Positions 48,397 to 56,624 are shown, counted from the first letter of the stretch. The stretch: 64,000 nucleotides of DNA from UBA1952 sp965246855 (GCA_965246855.1 CBDFFP010000006.1:124001-188000), one strand, 5' to 3'. Notes: a model not told the origin generated them from the sequence alone. Numbers and translations are program-made.

Positions 48397-50178
48397 TTAG
48401 AAACGAGCTTGTTGCGTATAGTCAAACCCTCTCCATGGCAACTGTACATAAGGGAAGTTGGCTTGGAAAGTGGTATCGTTGGTCTGCGGGCCGGCGTTGA
48501 ACTGAAGCACGCGCATCAACTGCGGCGTAACCGGGCTGGTAGAGCTGGCGGTATAGTCGTCGTACCACAGGCCGATAGCGGCGAGGGCAATACCACTCAC
48601 AGCTTGCAACTCAATCGTGGTTACGTCATCTTCCAGGCGACGTCCGTTCGGGAAGCCATCCATATTGGGGATGAACTGGAGGTTGGCATTGGCAGTGAAG
48701 CGTGCGTCTGTAAGACCCAGAACAGCCGCACCCACAATACCGAGCGGCGAGAAATCGTTGGAGTTACGCGGTGTAATCGGCACGGCCATGTTCAGGCGCA
48801 GCATGTCTCCCAAAGTAGGCAGGAAGTTGTTGATAAACGGCTTGCCAACTGCAAGAGGATTACCTGCGGCTTTACCCGTTGCCAGCTGATAAGGCGCGAG
48901 ATTAGGAACACCAGTGTAGAAGATCGGCAGAAGATCAGCGGCTCTTGGTGACATGGAATCAGGCAGCAGAATGTTGCCAAAAGTGGCCGGGTCAAGTGCT
49001 GTACCTACAAGCGCAGGATTTCCTTTCAGAGGCCACAGACCTTTCTTGCCGTTGCGGAAGTCGAAACCACCGGGCAGGATGTCCGTCCGCGAAGCTTTCT
49101 GAATGCGAAGTGCATTGAGCGCCGGAACAGCACCGCCGAACTGCGATTGATCCATGTACAGTGCCAGTTCCGGGTTCTTGAAGAACTTGGCAAACTGCGC
49201 ATCGCCACCATAGGGAGACGAGGCATTCCAACGGTCTTTGCTGCCGATAGGAATCACTACTTCGTTGGTCAGTGGCATGCCGAGGCGGGAAACCTGTACC
49301 CATGTACCCGACTGGGTAGGTGTGCCGTTAAGGCTGAGTGTTTTGATAGATTGGCGGCTGGTAGAAGCCCACACGCCGATAACATAGTTAGGATCCAAAA
49401 TACTGGTCGCCGAACTCACACTCTGCCCGTTTTTCTGCAGCATGGAGATGGGTACTTTAATGGCAATGGAATGCACATTATACCGGGCCAGTCCATCTTT
49501 CGTTGGATTGATCGTGTTGGTAGGGCCACTGGGTCGGAAATTTCCGAGATCAAAAGCGCCTGCCAGATCCACGAAAAATGGGTCGTCTGACGAACCTGCA
49601 AAAAGCTCTTCGCCTGTTGTTGCGGTAGTGATAGCACTCTGCCTCAGGCTCTGATAGCTTGGCGCACCCAATCCTACTGGCGTACTGTTGATAGAGCGCG
49701 GGCCAATGTTGTAAGGCGGAACGATGCCCCCGGTCTTAATAACGGTAAACGCTGCAGCACCGATTCTCTTTTCGCAGGTATAAGTCTGCTTGAGGTTTTG
49801 TTGGCCGAGGCGGATGTTGAAGAACGTGGTTGTGTCTTCGTTCACCTGCTGAAACGTGAAGCGATAGGTGATATCGTCTGCGTTTGTAGCCGTGCTGTTT
49901 TTGATGTGGATTTCATAGCGCACGTTGGTACCAAACTGATAATAGTTCGGGCCGCCTTCGGGCAGTTGAAACGGAATGAAATCAGCAATAATCGTTACTG
50001 TGTTCGTGTCGCCCGGACTACGGAAGGCGTACACATCGGTGTTATCTGCCTGCGGGTCGCGGGAAATCAGCGGCGCTTCCCGGTGGGAGGAGGCATAAAC
50101 CGTTGCCTGCGTTGCCAAAAGCGCCGCTGCAAAAGAAAGCCCCCGTAATGCGCGTAATGCGGAAAAGTGTTTTTTCAT
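48397..50178 (-). CDS. DUF4331 protein without sorting domain (copy A)
   Basis: 593 residues. Same domain as copy B (SSHREAPLISRDPQADNTD, NGRRLEDDVTTIELQAV), and much of the two proteins is identical, so they are tandem duplicates. Copy A stops at PWRGFDYTQQARF, lacking the type IX sorting domain, so it is probably released in or anchored to the periplasm by other means. A shorter fragment in its middle (GFRPSGPTNTINPTKDG-like region) differs from B. It precedes B by 28 nt, implying co-transcription. The spacer upstream (50179-50497) holds no gene. Confidence 0.88.
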   Translation of the reverse strand: MKKHFSALRALRGLSFAAALLATQATVYASSHREAPLISRDPQADNTDVYAFRSPGDTNTVTIIADFIPFQLPEGGPNYYQFGTNVRYEIHIKNSTATNADDITYRFTFQQVNEDTTTFFNIRLGQQNLKQTYTCEKRIGAAAFTVIKTGGIVPPYNIGPRSINSTPVGLGAPSYQSLRQSAITTATTGEELFAGSSDDPFFVDLAGAFDLGNFRPSGPTNTINPTKDGLARYNVHSIAIKVPISMLQKNGQSVSSATSILDPNYVIGVWASTSRQSIKTLSLNGTPTQSGTWVQVSRLGMPLTNEVVIPIGSKDRWNASSPYGGDAQFAKFFKNPELALYMDQSQFGGAVPALNALRIQKASRTDILPGGFDFRNGKKGLWPLKGNPALVGTALDPATFGNILLPDSMSPRAADLLPIFYTGVPNLAPYQLATGKAAGNPLAVGKPFINNFLPTLGDMLRLNMAVPITPRNSNDFSPLGIVGAAVLGLTDARFTANANLQFIPNMDGFPNGRRLEDDVTTIELQAVSGIALAAIGLWYDDYTASSTSPVTPQLMRVLQFNAGPQTNDTTFQANFPYVQLPWRGFDYTQQARF

Positions 50179-50235
50179 AAAGAAAAAATTGGGTGGGTGA
50201 AGGGAAAAAGGAACTTGTCTATTTAGTGTGTTCGT

Positions 50236-50411
50236 CAGCTACGACTCTTTTCCGTGGCAGGTTTGCGATGTTTAAAAGAATTCGCAGCGACTCTTTAGGA
50301 GATTCACGGAAGAGCGTCGGAAATTTCCCATCAATACAAATCGTGCCGCCGTAAGCAGAAGAAACACCTTTTCCTACCCCTGTTGCCCGCTTCTATGCGA
50401 AAGAAGCGGGC
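50236..50411. other. DUF4331 upstream spacer with two inverted repeats
   Basis: CGACTCTTTTCCGTG (about 50236-50250) and CACGGAAGAGCGTCG (about 50306-50320) are inverted with two mismatches. GCCCGCTTC (50385-50393) and GAAGCGGGC (50403-50411) form a perfect hairpin. Both could fold in a leader RNA of the DUF4331 operon, but no riboswitch consensus was recognised. Confidence 0.4.
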
Positions 50412-50451
50412 TGCGGGGAAAGCTTCTTAAAAGGGTAACATCCAAACGCAA

Positions 50452-50479
50452 AAGCGGCGGGCATAAATGCCCGCCGCTT
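50452..50479 (-). terminator. Terminator after glnS
   Basis: AAGCGGCGGGCA / TGCCCGCCGCTT, perfect 12-bp stem with a TAAA loop and TTTTGCGTTT on the minus strand. Confidence 0.9.
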
Positions 50480-50497
50480 CCTCAAAAGAATTTTCTG

Positions 50498-52174
50498 TTA
50501 CCGTTTTGCTTCTTTTGCCCAGCTATCTTTCAGGCCCACCGTGCGGTTGAAAACAGGTTTCTCCGGCGTGCTGCTCTTATCTACACAGAAATAGCCCTTG
50601 CGCAAAAACTGATAGCGCGCAATGCCGTCGGGATACGCGCACTCCGCCGTTGCCAAAGCCGGTTCCACAAAAGCTTTCACCGTTTCCACCGAAGCCGGAT
50701 TGAGGTATTCCTTAAAATCACCGCTTTCGTCTGCCGGATTTTCCACCCGGAACAACCGATCATACAAGCGCACTTCCGCTTCCACCGCCGTCGCCGCGCT
50801 CACCCAGTGAATGGTGCCTTTCGGTTGCAGTCCGCTCGTGTCGTGGCCGCTTTTGCTTTCGGGGATGTATGTACAATGCACTTCCGTTACCTCTCCGTTT
50901 TCATCCTTCACAAAACCGTCGCAGCGCAGGATGTACGCGCCTTTCAGCCGCACCATCAGCCCCGGCCCGAGGCGGAAAAACTTCTTTGGCGGGGTCTCCA
51001 TAAAGTCTTCTCTTTCTATCCACAACTCCCTGGAAAACGGAACCTCGCGGCTGCCGGTTTCGGGAAGCTCCGGGTTGTTTTCTAAGGAAAGCATTTCTGT
51101 TTGTCCGGCGGGATAATTGGTGATGACTAATTTCAGCGGGTCCAGCACGGCCATGCGGCGCGGCGCGGTGCGGTTCAGATGTTCGCGCACAGACGCTTCC
51201 AGCCTTCCCACATCCACAATGTTTTCGCGCTTGCCGATGCCGCTTTCTTCGCAGAAATCGCGGATGGCCTCAGGTGTGTAACCGCGCCGCCGCATCCCGG
51301 AAACGGTGGGCATTCGCGGGTCGTCCCAGCTTTCTACGTGGCCTTCATTCACCAGTTGCAGCAGCTTGCGCTTGCTCATGACGGTGTAGGTCAGGTTGCG
51401 GCGCGCAAACTCGTATTGGTGGGAAGGATAAATGTCCAGTTGCTGGATAAACCAATCATACAGCGGGCGGTGGTGGATGAATTCCAGCGTGCAGATGCTG
51501 TGCGTAACGCGTTCAATAGAGTCACTCTGGCCGTGCGCGAAATCATACATCGGGTAGATACACCAGTCGTTTCCGGTGCGGTGGTGGTGCGCGTGTTTGA
51601 TGCGGTAAATCACCGGGTCGCGGAGCAAGAGGTTGGGGTGCGCCATGTCGATTTTAGCGCGCAGCACTTTTGCGCCGTCGGGGTATTTTCCCCCCTTCAT
51701 TTCCTCAAACAACCGAAGGTTTTCTTCTACGCTCCGCTCGCGGAACGGGCTGTTCACGCCCGGCTCGTGGGTAGAGCCTTTCTGCGCCGCCATCTCCTCG
51801 CTCGTGCTGTCGTCCACGTAAGCCAGTCCTTTCTCTATCAACCGCACCGCAAAGGCATGAAGCTGCGGAAAGTAATCGGACGCGAAGAACTTGGCGTCCC
51901 ACGCATAACCCAGCCAGCGCACGTCGTTCTGAATGCTTTCTACGTACTCGGTTTCTTCCGTCGCGGGGTTGGTATCGTCAAAGCGCAGGTTGCATTTGCC
52001 GCCGTATTTGCGGGCCAGCGAAAAGTTCAGGTGGATGCTGGATGCATGGCCAATGTGCAGATAGCCATTCGGCTCTGGCGGAAAGCGGGTTTGGATGCCG
52101 TCGGGATATTTTCCGGCAGCGAGGTCGGCCTCAATGAGTTCTTCCAGAAAATTATTGGAACGTTCTTCGGTCAT
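50498..52174 (-). CDS. glnS: Glutaminyl-tRNA synthetase
   Basis: 558-residue class I synthetase. ATG 52174 is supported by a promoter box 6 nt upstream; a longer frame to 52261 is not. HIGH motif as PNGYLHIGHASSIHL, then RFDDTNPATEE, DWCIYPMYDFAHGQSDSIERVTHS and KMSKS-like VMSKRKLL. The GlnRS-specific C-terminal anticodon-binding barrels follow (RNRTAPRRMAVLDPLKL region, ILRCDGFVKDENGEV). It aminoacylates tRNA-Gln directly, so this organism need not rely on GatCAB for glutamine. Confidence 0.96.
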   Translation of the reverse strand: MTEERSNNFLEELIEADLAAGKYPDGIQTRFPPEPNGYLHIGHASSIHLNFSLARKYGGKCNLRFDDTNPATEETEYVESIQNDVRWLGYAWDAKFFASDYFPQLHAFAVRLIEKGLAYVDDSTSEEMAAQKGSTHEPGVNSPFRERSVEENLRLFEEMKGGKYPDGAKVLRAKIDMAHPNLLLRDPVIYRIKHAHHHRTGNDWCIYPMYDFAHGQSDSIERVTHSICTLEFIHHRPLYDWFIQQLDIYPSHQYEFARRNLTYTVMSKRKLLQLVNEGHVESWDDPRMPTVSGMRRRGYTPEAIRDFCEESGIGKRENIVDVGRLEASVREHLNRTAPRRMAVLDPLKLVITNYPAGQTEMLSLENNPELPETGSREVPFSRELWIEREDFMETPPKKFFRLGPGLMVRLKGAYILRCDGFVKDENGEVTEVHCTYIPESKSGHDTSGLQPKGTIHWVSAATAVEAEVRLYDRLFRVENPADESGDFKEYLNPASVETVKAFVEPALATAECAYPDGIARYQFLRKGYFCVDKSSTPEKPVFNRTVGLKDSWAKEAKR

Positions 52175-52180
52175 AGCGGC

Positions 52181-52189
52181 GCGAAAATA
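52181..52189 (-). promoter_or_regulatory. -7 box 6 nt before glnS (TATTTTCGC)
   Basis: TATTTTCG, one base from TAnnTTTG, on the minus strand; ends 6 nt before ATG 52174. Confidence 0.6.
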
Positions 52190-52227
52190 GGGACGAGGAA
52201 ATAGGAACAAGCAGATGCGTACATAAT

Positions 52228-52339
52228 GGGTGTCATCTCGACCGCCAGGAAGAGATCTCACGTTTGCTGCGTCTCCCCTGCTGTGAGATTGCCTTCGGCG
52301 AGTGCTTCGCAGTTCCTCCCTCCGCGCTCGGAATGACCT
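52228..52339. repeat. Palindromic repeat, copy 1 at 52 kb
   Basis: Starts GGGTGTCATCTCGACCG and ends with GGAATGACC. The right half (GTGAGATTGCCTTCGGCGAG, then TGCTTCGCAGTTCCTCC) is identical to the copy 140 bp away and is the reverse complement of a part of the 56.5 kb element. The flanking TACATAATGGG also recurs at 56.48 kb. Confidence 0.8.
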
Positions 52340-52366
52340 GCTTTGTTACGCGTGTTCGTATAACGT

Positions 52367-52490
52367 GGGTCATCTCGACCGCTAGGGAGAGATCTCATTT
52401 GCGCTGTGACTTACCTGCTATTCCTCAACGCGAGTGAGATTGCCTTCGGCGAGTGCTTCGCAGTTCCTCCCTCCGCGCTCGGAATAACCC
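52367..52490. repeat. Palindromic repeat, copy 2 at 52 kb
   Basis: Same element in the same orientation as the preceding copy, with GGGTCATCTCGACCG at the left and GGAATAACCC at the right; the inner part has diverged. Together the two occupy the spacer between glnS and uppP. Confidence 0.8.
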
Positions 52491-52544
52491 ACATTTTGTA
52501 ACACTCCTATCCTTCACCCCTCGCTCCTCACCCCTCACTCCTGT

Positions 52545-52553
52545 TATCTTCGC
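52545..52553 (+). promoter_or_regulatory. -7 box 4 nt before uppP (TATCTTCGC)
   Basis: TATCTTCG, one base from TAnnTTTG, ends 4 nt before ATG 52558: the shortest spacing of this window. Confidence 0.6.
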
Positions 52554-52557
52554 CCCC

Positions 52558-53397
52558 ATGACCACCATTCAGGCCATCCTCATCGCCATTGTAGAAGGAC
52601 TCACTGAGTTTCTCCCCATCTCCTCCACGGCCCACATGATTTTCGCCAACACGGCAATGGGCATTCAGCAGGACGAGTTCGTGAAGCTCTTCACCGTCTC
52701 CATCCAGTTTGGCGCCATTTTGGCCGTGGTAGCCTTGTACTGGAAGAAGTTCTTCAACTTCAAGCGCCCGGCCTTCTACCTCAAGCTCGCCGCAGCGGTG
52801 ATTCCCGCGCTGGTGCTGGGAAAGCTGTTTGATGATGCCATTGAAGAAGTGCTGGAAAAGCCCGTTCCCATCGCCATCGTTCTCATTCTGGGCGGCGTGG
52901 TACTCCTCTTTATAGACAAGCTTTTCCCCCAGCCCAAACCCGGCGAACCTACTACCCTCATCACCGACGAGAAGGATATTCCTGTAAAAAAAGCCGTTGC
53001 CATTGGCTTCTGGCAATGCCTCGCGATGATGCCGGGAACGAGCCGCGCGGCAGCAAGCATTATTGGCGGGATGCAACAAAAACTGACGCGCAGCGCAGCA
53101 GCAGAATTTTCCTTTTTCCTCGCCGTGCCTACGATGCTGGCCGTGACGGCCTACTCGGTTTTCCTGAAGAAATGGAACGTCGCTGGAACGGAAGTGAAGG
53201 GTTATAAACTGATTTTGCAGGACAGCGCCCATACGATGCACTTCCTTTTGGGAAACGTCGTGGCTTTCATCGTGGCCGCAATTGCCATCCGGTTTTTCAT
53301 CGGGTTTCTGAAGAAGTATGGCTTCCGCATGTGGGGCGTGTACCGCATTGTGGCGGGTGGGGTCATTCTGGCCTTGCTGATGAGCGGGAAGTTGTAG
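52558..53397 (+). CDS. uppP: Undecaprenyl-diphosphate phosphatase
   Basis: 279-residue integral membrane enzyme (BacA family) that dephosphorylates undecaprenyl pyrophosphate to recycle the lipid carrier of peptidoglycan and O-antigen synthesis. ATG 52558 was chosen for its promoter box; a longer frame to 52453 crosses the repeat. Catalytic motifs: EGLTEFLPISSTAHM (residues 13-27; (E/Q)xxxE and the TEFLPISSTAH box) and MMPGTSRAAASIIGG (the PGxSR motif, here with Ala in place of the common Ser-Gly). Seven to eight transmembrane segments. Confidence 0.95.
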   Translation: MTTIQAILIAIVEGLTEFLPISSTAHMIFANTAMGIQQDEFVKLFTVSIQFGAILAVVALYWKKFFNFKRPAFYLKLAAAVIPALVLGKLFDDAIEEVLEKPVPIAIVLILGGVVLLFIDKLFPQPKPGEPTTLITDEKDIPVKKAVAIGFWQCLAMMPGTSRAAASIIGGMQQKLTRSAAAEFSFFLAVPTMLAVTAYSVFLKKWNVAGTEVKGYKLILQDSAHTMHFLLGNVVAFIVAAIAIRFFIGFLKKYGFRMWGVYRIVAGGVILALLMSGKL

Positions 53398-53438
53398 GAT
53401 GCAGGATTGGAATCCAGTCTATCCTTTCAAAACCTCAC

Positions 53439-53711
53439 CGTTTTTGGGGAAATCTCTACCGTTTTCGCCGGAATTTCCACCGTTTCCACCTCACTTTTCC
53501 ACGTTTCTTTCAAAATTCTACACGTTTTCGAGCCTTTTCTACACGTTTCTTTCAAAATTCTACGCGTTTCTGCGCTTCTTTTCCGCGTTTCTGCGCTTCT
53601 TTTCCGCGTTTCTTTCAAAATTTTCCGCGGATTTTCTAAAATTTTCCGCGGATTTCGCCCGGTTTCACGCGTTTTCGCCAAGATTTCACGCGGATTTCAA
53701 TGGTTTTTAGA
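53439..53711. repeat. Array E: 21-bp pyrimidine-rich tandem repeat
   Basis: Thirteen units of exactly 21 bp begin at 53439 and every 21 bp to 53691. Most start CGTTT and end in TCCA, TACA or TCCG; units at 53565 and 53586 are identical. The strand is T/C-rich. At later joints palindromic CGCG or TCCGCGGA forms. Between the convergent uppP and rseP genes. Several reading frames are open through the whole array, a side effect of a period divisible by three. Confidence 0.93.
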
Positions 53712-53758
53712 TGCGTCGGGTACGCATTATCCATTCCTGTTTAAAATAGAAGAGGGAA

Positions 53759-55150
53759 TTATTTCTTAAACAGCCGGAAGATGTCCATCCCATTCGCATA
53801 CAGCATCAATCCCAGCAAGAGAACAAGGCCCACCGTGGTGGCATAGCCCATCACCTTGTCGCTCACCTTGCGGCCCGTAATCATTTCTATCAACAGAAAG
53901 AGAACATAGCCGCCGTCCAGACCCGGAATAGGCAGCAGATTCATAAAGGCGAGGATAATAGAAATAAGCGCCAGATAGCTCAGGAAAGTCTCCCAATGGA
54001 AGGTGCGCGGCGCGCTTTTCCCAAAAGAAATCAGTCCGCCCACGCTCTCCGAAACCTTTACCTCTTTGGAAGTAAAAAGCAGTTTCAGGTTGCGCCCGTA
54101 GCCCGTAAAGCTTTCCCACATGGCCGAAAAGCCTTTGCCTATTGCTGCAATGGGGCCGTAGTGAATTTGTTGGATTTGGAAGAAGCGTTCGCCGGGCGGA
54201 TAGTTGAGGAAACCCAGCTTGCCGCTTTCGGGAACCTTGCCGTTCAGCACCGCATATTGGCTGCCGCCGCGCACGATGGTGATGGAAATAGGCTTGCCCG
54301 CCAGCGCGGTTTTAGCCGCATCAAACTGGTCGTAGAAAAGCGTAGGCTTGCCGTTGGTCATCACGATGGAATCGCCTTCTTTCAGGCCCATCTTCTCCGC
54401 CGCCGAACCAGAAGAAACGCTTTCCACCACCGCCGGTGTGCGCGGCGCAATGAACTGGACTGTTTGGCTGCGCGGATGGTCTTTGATGATGCTGCGCACC
54501 GTGCCTTGCGGAATGGGGATGGTCATGGGCGTCTCGTCGCGGGTGATGTTCAGCACCTTGCCTTCGCCCAGGATCATTTCCGGCACTATTTGCGAGAAAC
54601 GCTCCACCGGCTTGCCATCAATACCGATGACTTTATCGCCATCGCGCAGGCCAATGCTTTCGGCCAGCGAGTCGGCAGCGATGCCGTATTTAGCGGATTG
54701 CGTAGGCAGATAATCTTCTCCCCAAATGCCGAAGATGAGCATGTAGGCGAAGGCCGCCACGAGGAGATTCACGATGATGCCGCCAAGCATAATGAACAGC
54801 CGCTTCCACGCTTTTTGCGCCCGGAACTCGTCGGGCTTTGGCGGTTGCGCAAGCTGCTCCTCATCCATGCTTTCATCCACCATTCCGGCAATCTTCACGT
54901 AGCCGCCCAGCGGAAACCAGCCAATGCCGTAGAGCGTGTCGCCCACTTTTTTCTTCCACAAAGAGAAGTTGCCGACGGACGGAAACGGGAACAGGAAATC
55001 AAAGAAGAGGTAGAATTTCTCCACCCGCACTTTAAAAAGCCGGGCGAAAAAATAGTGGCCAAACTCATGGAGCAGCACCAGCACCGACAAGGCCACAAAG
55101 ACCTGAAAGAACTGTGTCCAGCCGGTAGAAAGCAATAACGTCGCGTGCAA
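53759..55150 (-). CDS. rseP: Site-2 protease RseP (RIP metalloprotease)
   Basis: 463-residue inner-membrane zinc metalloprotease for regulated intramembrane proteolysis. HExxH is HEFGH at residues 28-32 in the first transmembrane helix. Two PDZ domains lie in the middle (GIAADSLAESIGLRDGDKVIGIDG and SSGSAAEKMGLKEGDSIVMTNG). The second metal site is the NLLPIPGLDGGYVLF motif near the C terminus. No ATG precedes the first helix: TTG 55150 is the likely start, 24 nt after the dxr stop, so dxr-rseP is an operon. Confidence 0.93.
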   Translation of the reverse strand: MHATLLLSTGWTQFFQVFVALSVLVLLHEFGHYFFARLFKVRVEKFYLFFDFLFPFPSVGNFSLWKKKVGDTLYGIGWFPLGGYVKIAGMVDESMDEEQLAQPPKPDEFRAQKAWKRLFIMLGGIIVNLLVAAFAYMLIFGIWGEDYLPTQSAKYGIAADSLAESIGLRDGDKVIGIDGKPVERFSQIVPEMILGEGKVLNITRDETPMTIPIPQGTVRSIIKDHPRSQTVQFIAPRTPAVVESVSSGSAAEKMGLKEGDSIVMTNGKPTLFYDQFDAAKTALAGKPISITIVRGGSQYAVLNGKVPESGKLGFLNYPPGERFFQIQQIHYGPIAAIGKGFSAMWESFTGYGRNLKLLFTSKEVKVSESVGGLISFGKSAPRTFHWETFLSYLALISIILAFMNLLPIPGLDGGYVLFLLIEMITGRKVSDKVMGYATTVGLVLLLGLMLYANGMDIFRLFKK

Positions 55151-55174
55151 CAGAAGGAAAATTATTTGGGGAAA

Positions 55175-56359
55175 TTAATACCGTGAGAGTGCGCTTTTCT
55201 TTACCAGTTCGGTGGCCACATAGCGCGCCTCCATGTCAGAGTCTTCCAGCGTTTGCAAGTCGGGAGAAAGGACAAAAGGCACTTCCTGCAACACGCCTTC
55301 CACCGCTTCGCTCATCTCTAAGAAGCCCATTTTATTGTGTAGAAAAGCATCCACCACAATCTCGTTGGCCGCGTTTAGAATGCAGGGCGCGTTGCCGCCT
55401 TTAAACATGGCTTCCGTCGCCAGCGCGAGGTTGCGGAAGGTCTTCAGGTCGGGTGCTTCAAAGGAAAGCTTGTCGTAGCTTTTGAAGTTGAACCGGCGGA
55501 ACGTGTTGGGCAGCCGTTTTGGGTATGCCAGCGCATACTGAATCGGCCCTTTCATATCCGGCAGGCCCATTTGCGCCTTCATAGAGCCGTCCACAAACTG
55601 CACCATAGAGTGAATGATGCTTTGCGGATGCACCACCACTTCTATCTGCTCGTTGCGCAGGCCGAAGAGCCATTTCGCCTCAATCATTTCCAGTCCTTTG
55701 TTCATCAGCGTGGCCGAGTCAATGGAAATCTTCGCGCCCATTGTCCAGTTGGGATGTTGCAGCGCATGGGAGGCTTTTACGTTTACGAGGTAGTTGGTTT
55801 TGCGCCCCAGGAAAGGCCCGCCCGAAGCCGTAAGAATCACCTTCTCAATATCGCTTAGCTGCTCGCCCACAAGACACTGAAAAAGGGCAGAGTGTTCCGA
55901 GTCCACCGGCAGGATTTGCGCACCTGTCTGGGCCGCGCGCTGCATCACAATCTCGCCCGCAACGACGAGGGTTTCTTTATTGGCAAGGGCAATTTTCTTT
56001 CCGGCATCCACAGCCGCCAGTATAGGCTTCAGCCCGGCAATGCCGACCACCGCGCCCAGCACTGTGTCCACGTCGGGCCGCTGCACGGCATCATTCAGCG
56101 CCGCCGCGCCGCACTGCACCGAAATGCCGGAGCCGTCCAGAAGTTGCCGCAGTTTTGCGTACTGTTTTTCGTCGGTGGTCAGGGCGATTTTGGCGTTGAA
56201 GGCGCGCGCCTGCTCGGCCAGCAACTCCACGTTCCGGTGGGCCGAAAGCACGGTTACTTCAAAATGCTGCGGGTGCGCGGCCACCACTTCCAGGGCTTGC
56301 GTGCCGATAGAGCCGGTGGAGCCGAGGAGCGCCAGTCGCTGCCGGTTGTTTTCACTCAT
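55175..56359 (-). CDS. dxr: 1-deoxy-D-xylulose 5-phosphate reductoisomerase
   Basis: 394-residue MEP-pathway enzyme converting DXP to MEP with NADPH and a divalent metal. ATG 56359 is placed by a promoter box 5 nt upstream. NADPH-binding LALLGSTGSIGTQALEVV is at the N terminus; catalytic motifs LPVDSEHSALFQCL, LTASGGPFLGR, NWTMGAKISIDSATLMNKGLE and the C-terminal ILNAANEIVVDAFL are all present. It shows that isoprenoids are made by the MEP route. Upstream of rseP in one operon. Confidence 0.97.
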   Translation of the reverse strand: MSENNRQRLALLGSTGSIGTQALEVVAAHPQHFEVTVLSAHRNVELLAEQARAFNAKIALTTDEKQYAKLRQLLDGSGISVQCGAAALNDAVQRPDVDTVLGAVVGIAGLKPILAAVDAGKKIALANKETLVVAGEIVMQRAAQTGAQILPVDSEHSALFQCLVGEQLSDIEKVILTASGGPFLGRKTNYLVNVKASHALQHPNWTMGAKISIDSATLMNKGLEMIEAKWLFGLRNEQIEVVVHPQSIIHSMVQFVDGSMKAQMGLPDMKGPIQYALAYPKRLPNTFRRFNFKSYDKLSFEAPDLKTFRNLALATEAMFKGGNAPCILNAANEIVVDAFLHNKMGFLEMSEAVEGVLQEVPFVLSPDLQTLEDSDMEARYVATELVKKSALSRY

Positions 56360-56364
56360 GGCCG

Positions 56365-56373
56365 CCAAAAGTA
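56365..56373 (-). promoter_or_regulatory. -7 box 5 nt before dxr (TACTTTTGG)
   Basis: Exact TAnnTTTG on the minus strand (TACTTTTG), ending 5 nt before ATG 56359. Confidence 0.65.
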
Positions 56374-56486
56374 GGCAAACGGGGCGGGATGGGAAGGCAG
56401 GCACAGCCTGTGGGATCGCCCGACGTAAGCAGAGTTTACGCCGAGCGGTGAGTCTTGATTTGCGCAATCATGAATGATTACATAAT

Positions 56487-56597
56487 GGGTGTCATTCCGA
56501 CCGCAGGGGGAGGTACTGCGAAGCACTCGCTGAAGGCAATCTCACAGCAGGAAAGAAATAGCGCGAGTGAGATCCCTCCTTCGTCGGGATGACACCC
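56487..56597. repeat. Palindromic repeat at 56.5 kb
   Basis: GGGTGTCATTCCGACCG at the left and CGTCGGGATGACACCC at the right. The part ACTGCGAAGCACTCGCTGAA is the complement of the conserved half of the 52-kb elements, so this copy is inverted. It follows the deacetylase gene's stop (minus) and precedes the dxr promoter. Confidence 0.8.
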
Positions 56598-56624
56598 GTT
56601 TTGTAGTCCGCTCTTTAAAAAATC

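Noticed and set aside
50220..50405. Open minus-strand frame upstream of DUF4331 copy A (contains GVSSAYGGTICIDGKFPT)
   Set aside because: Looks somewhat protein-like but has no ATG, GTG or TTG start, and 57 open codons are not rare by chance. No relative recognised.
50236..50411. Cobalamin or other riboswitch before the DUF4331 operon
   Set aside because: The inverted repeats are real, but no B12-box or other riboswitch consensus could be read.
53331..53769. Three overlapping open frames of 100-120 codons in array E
   Set aside because: The same effect of a period divisible by three; peptides are low-complexity and none has its own start signal.
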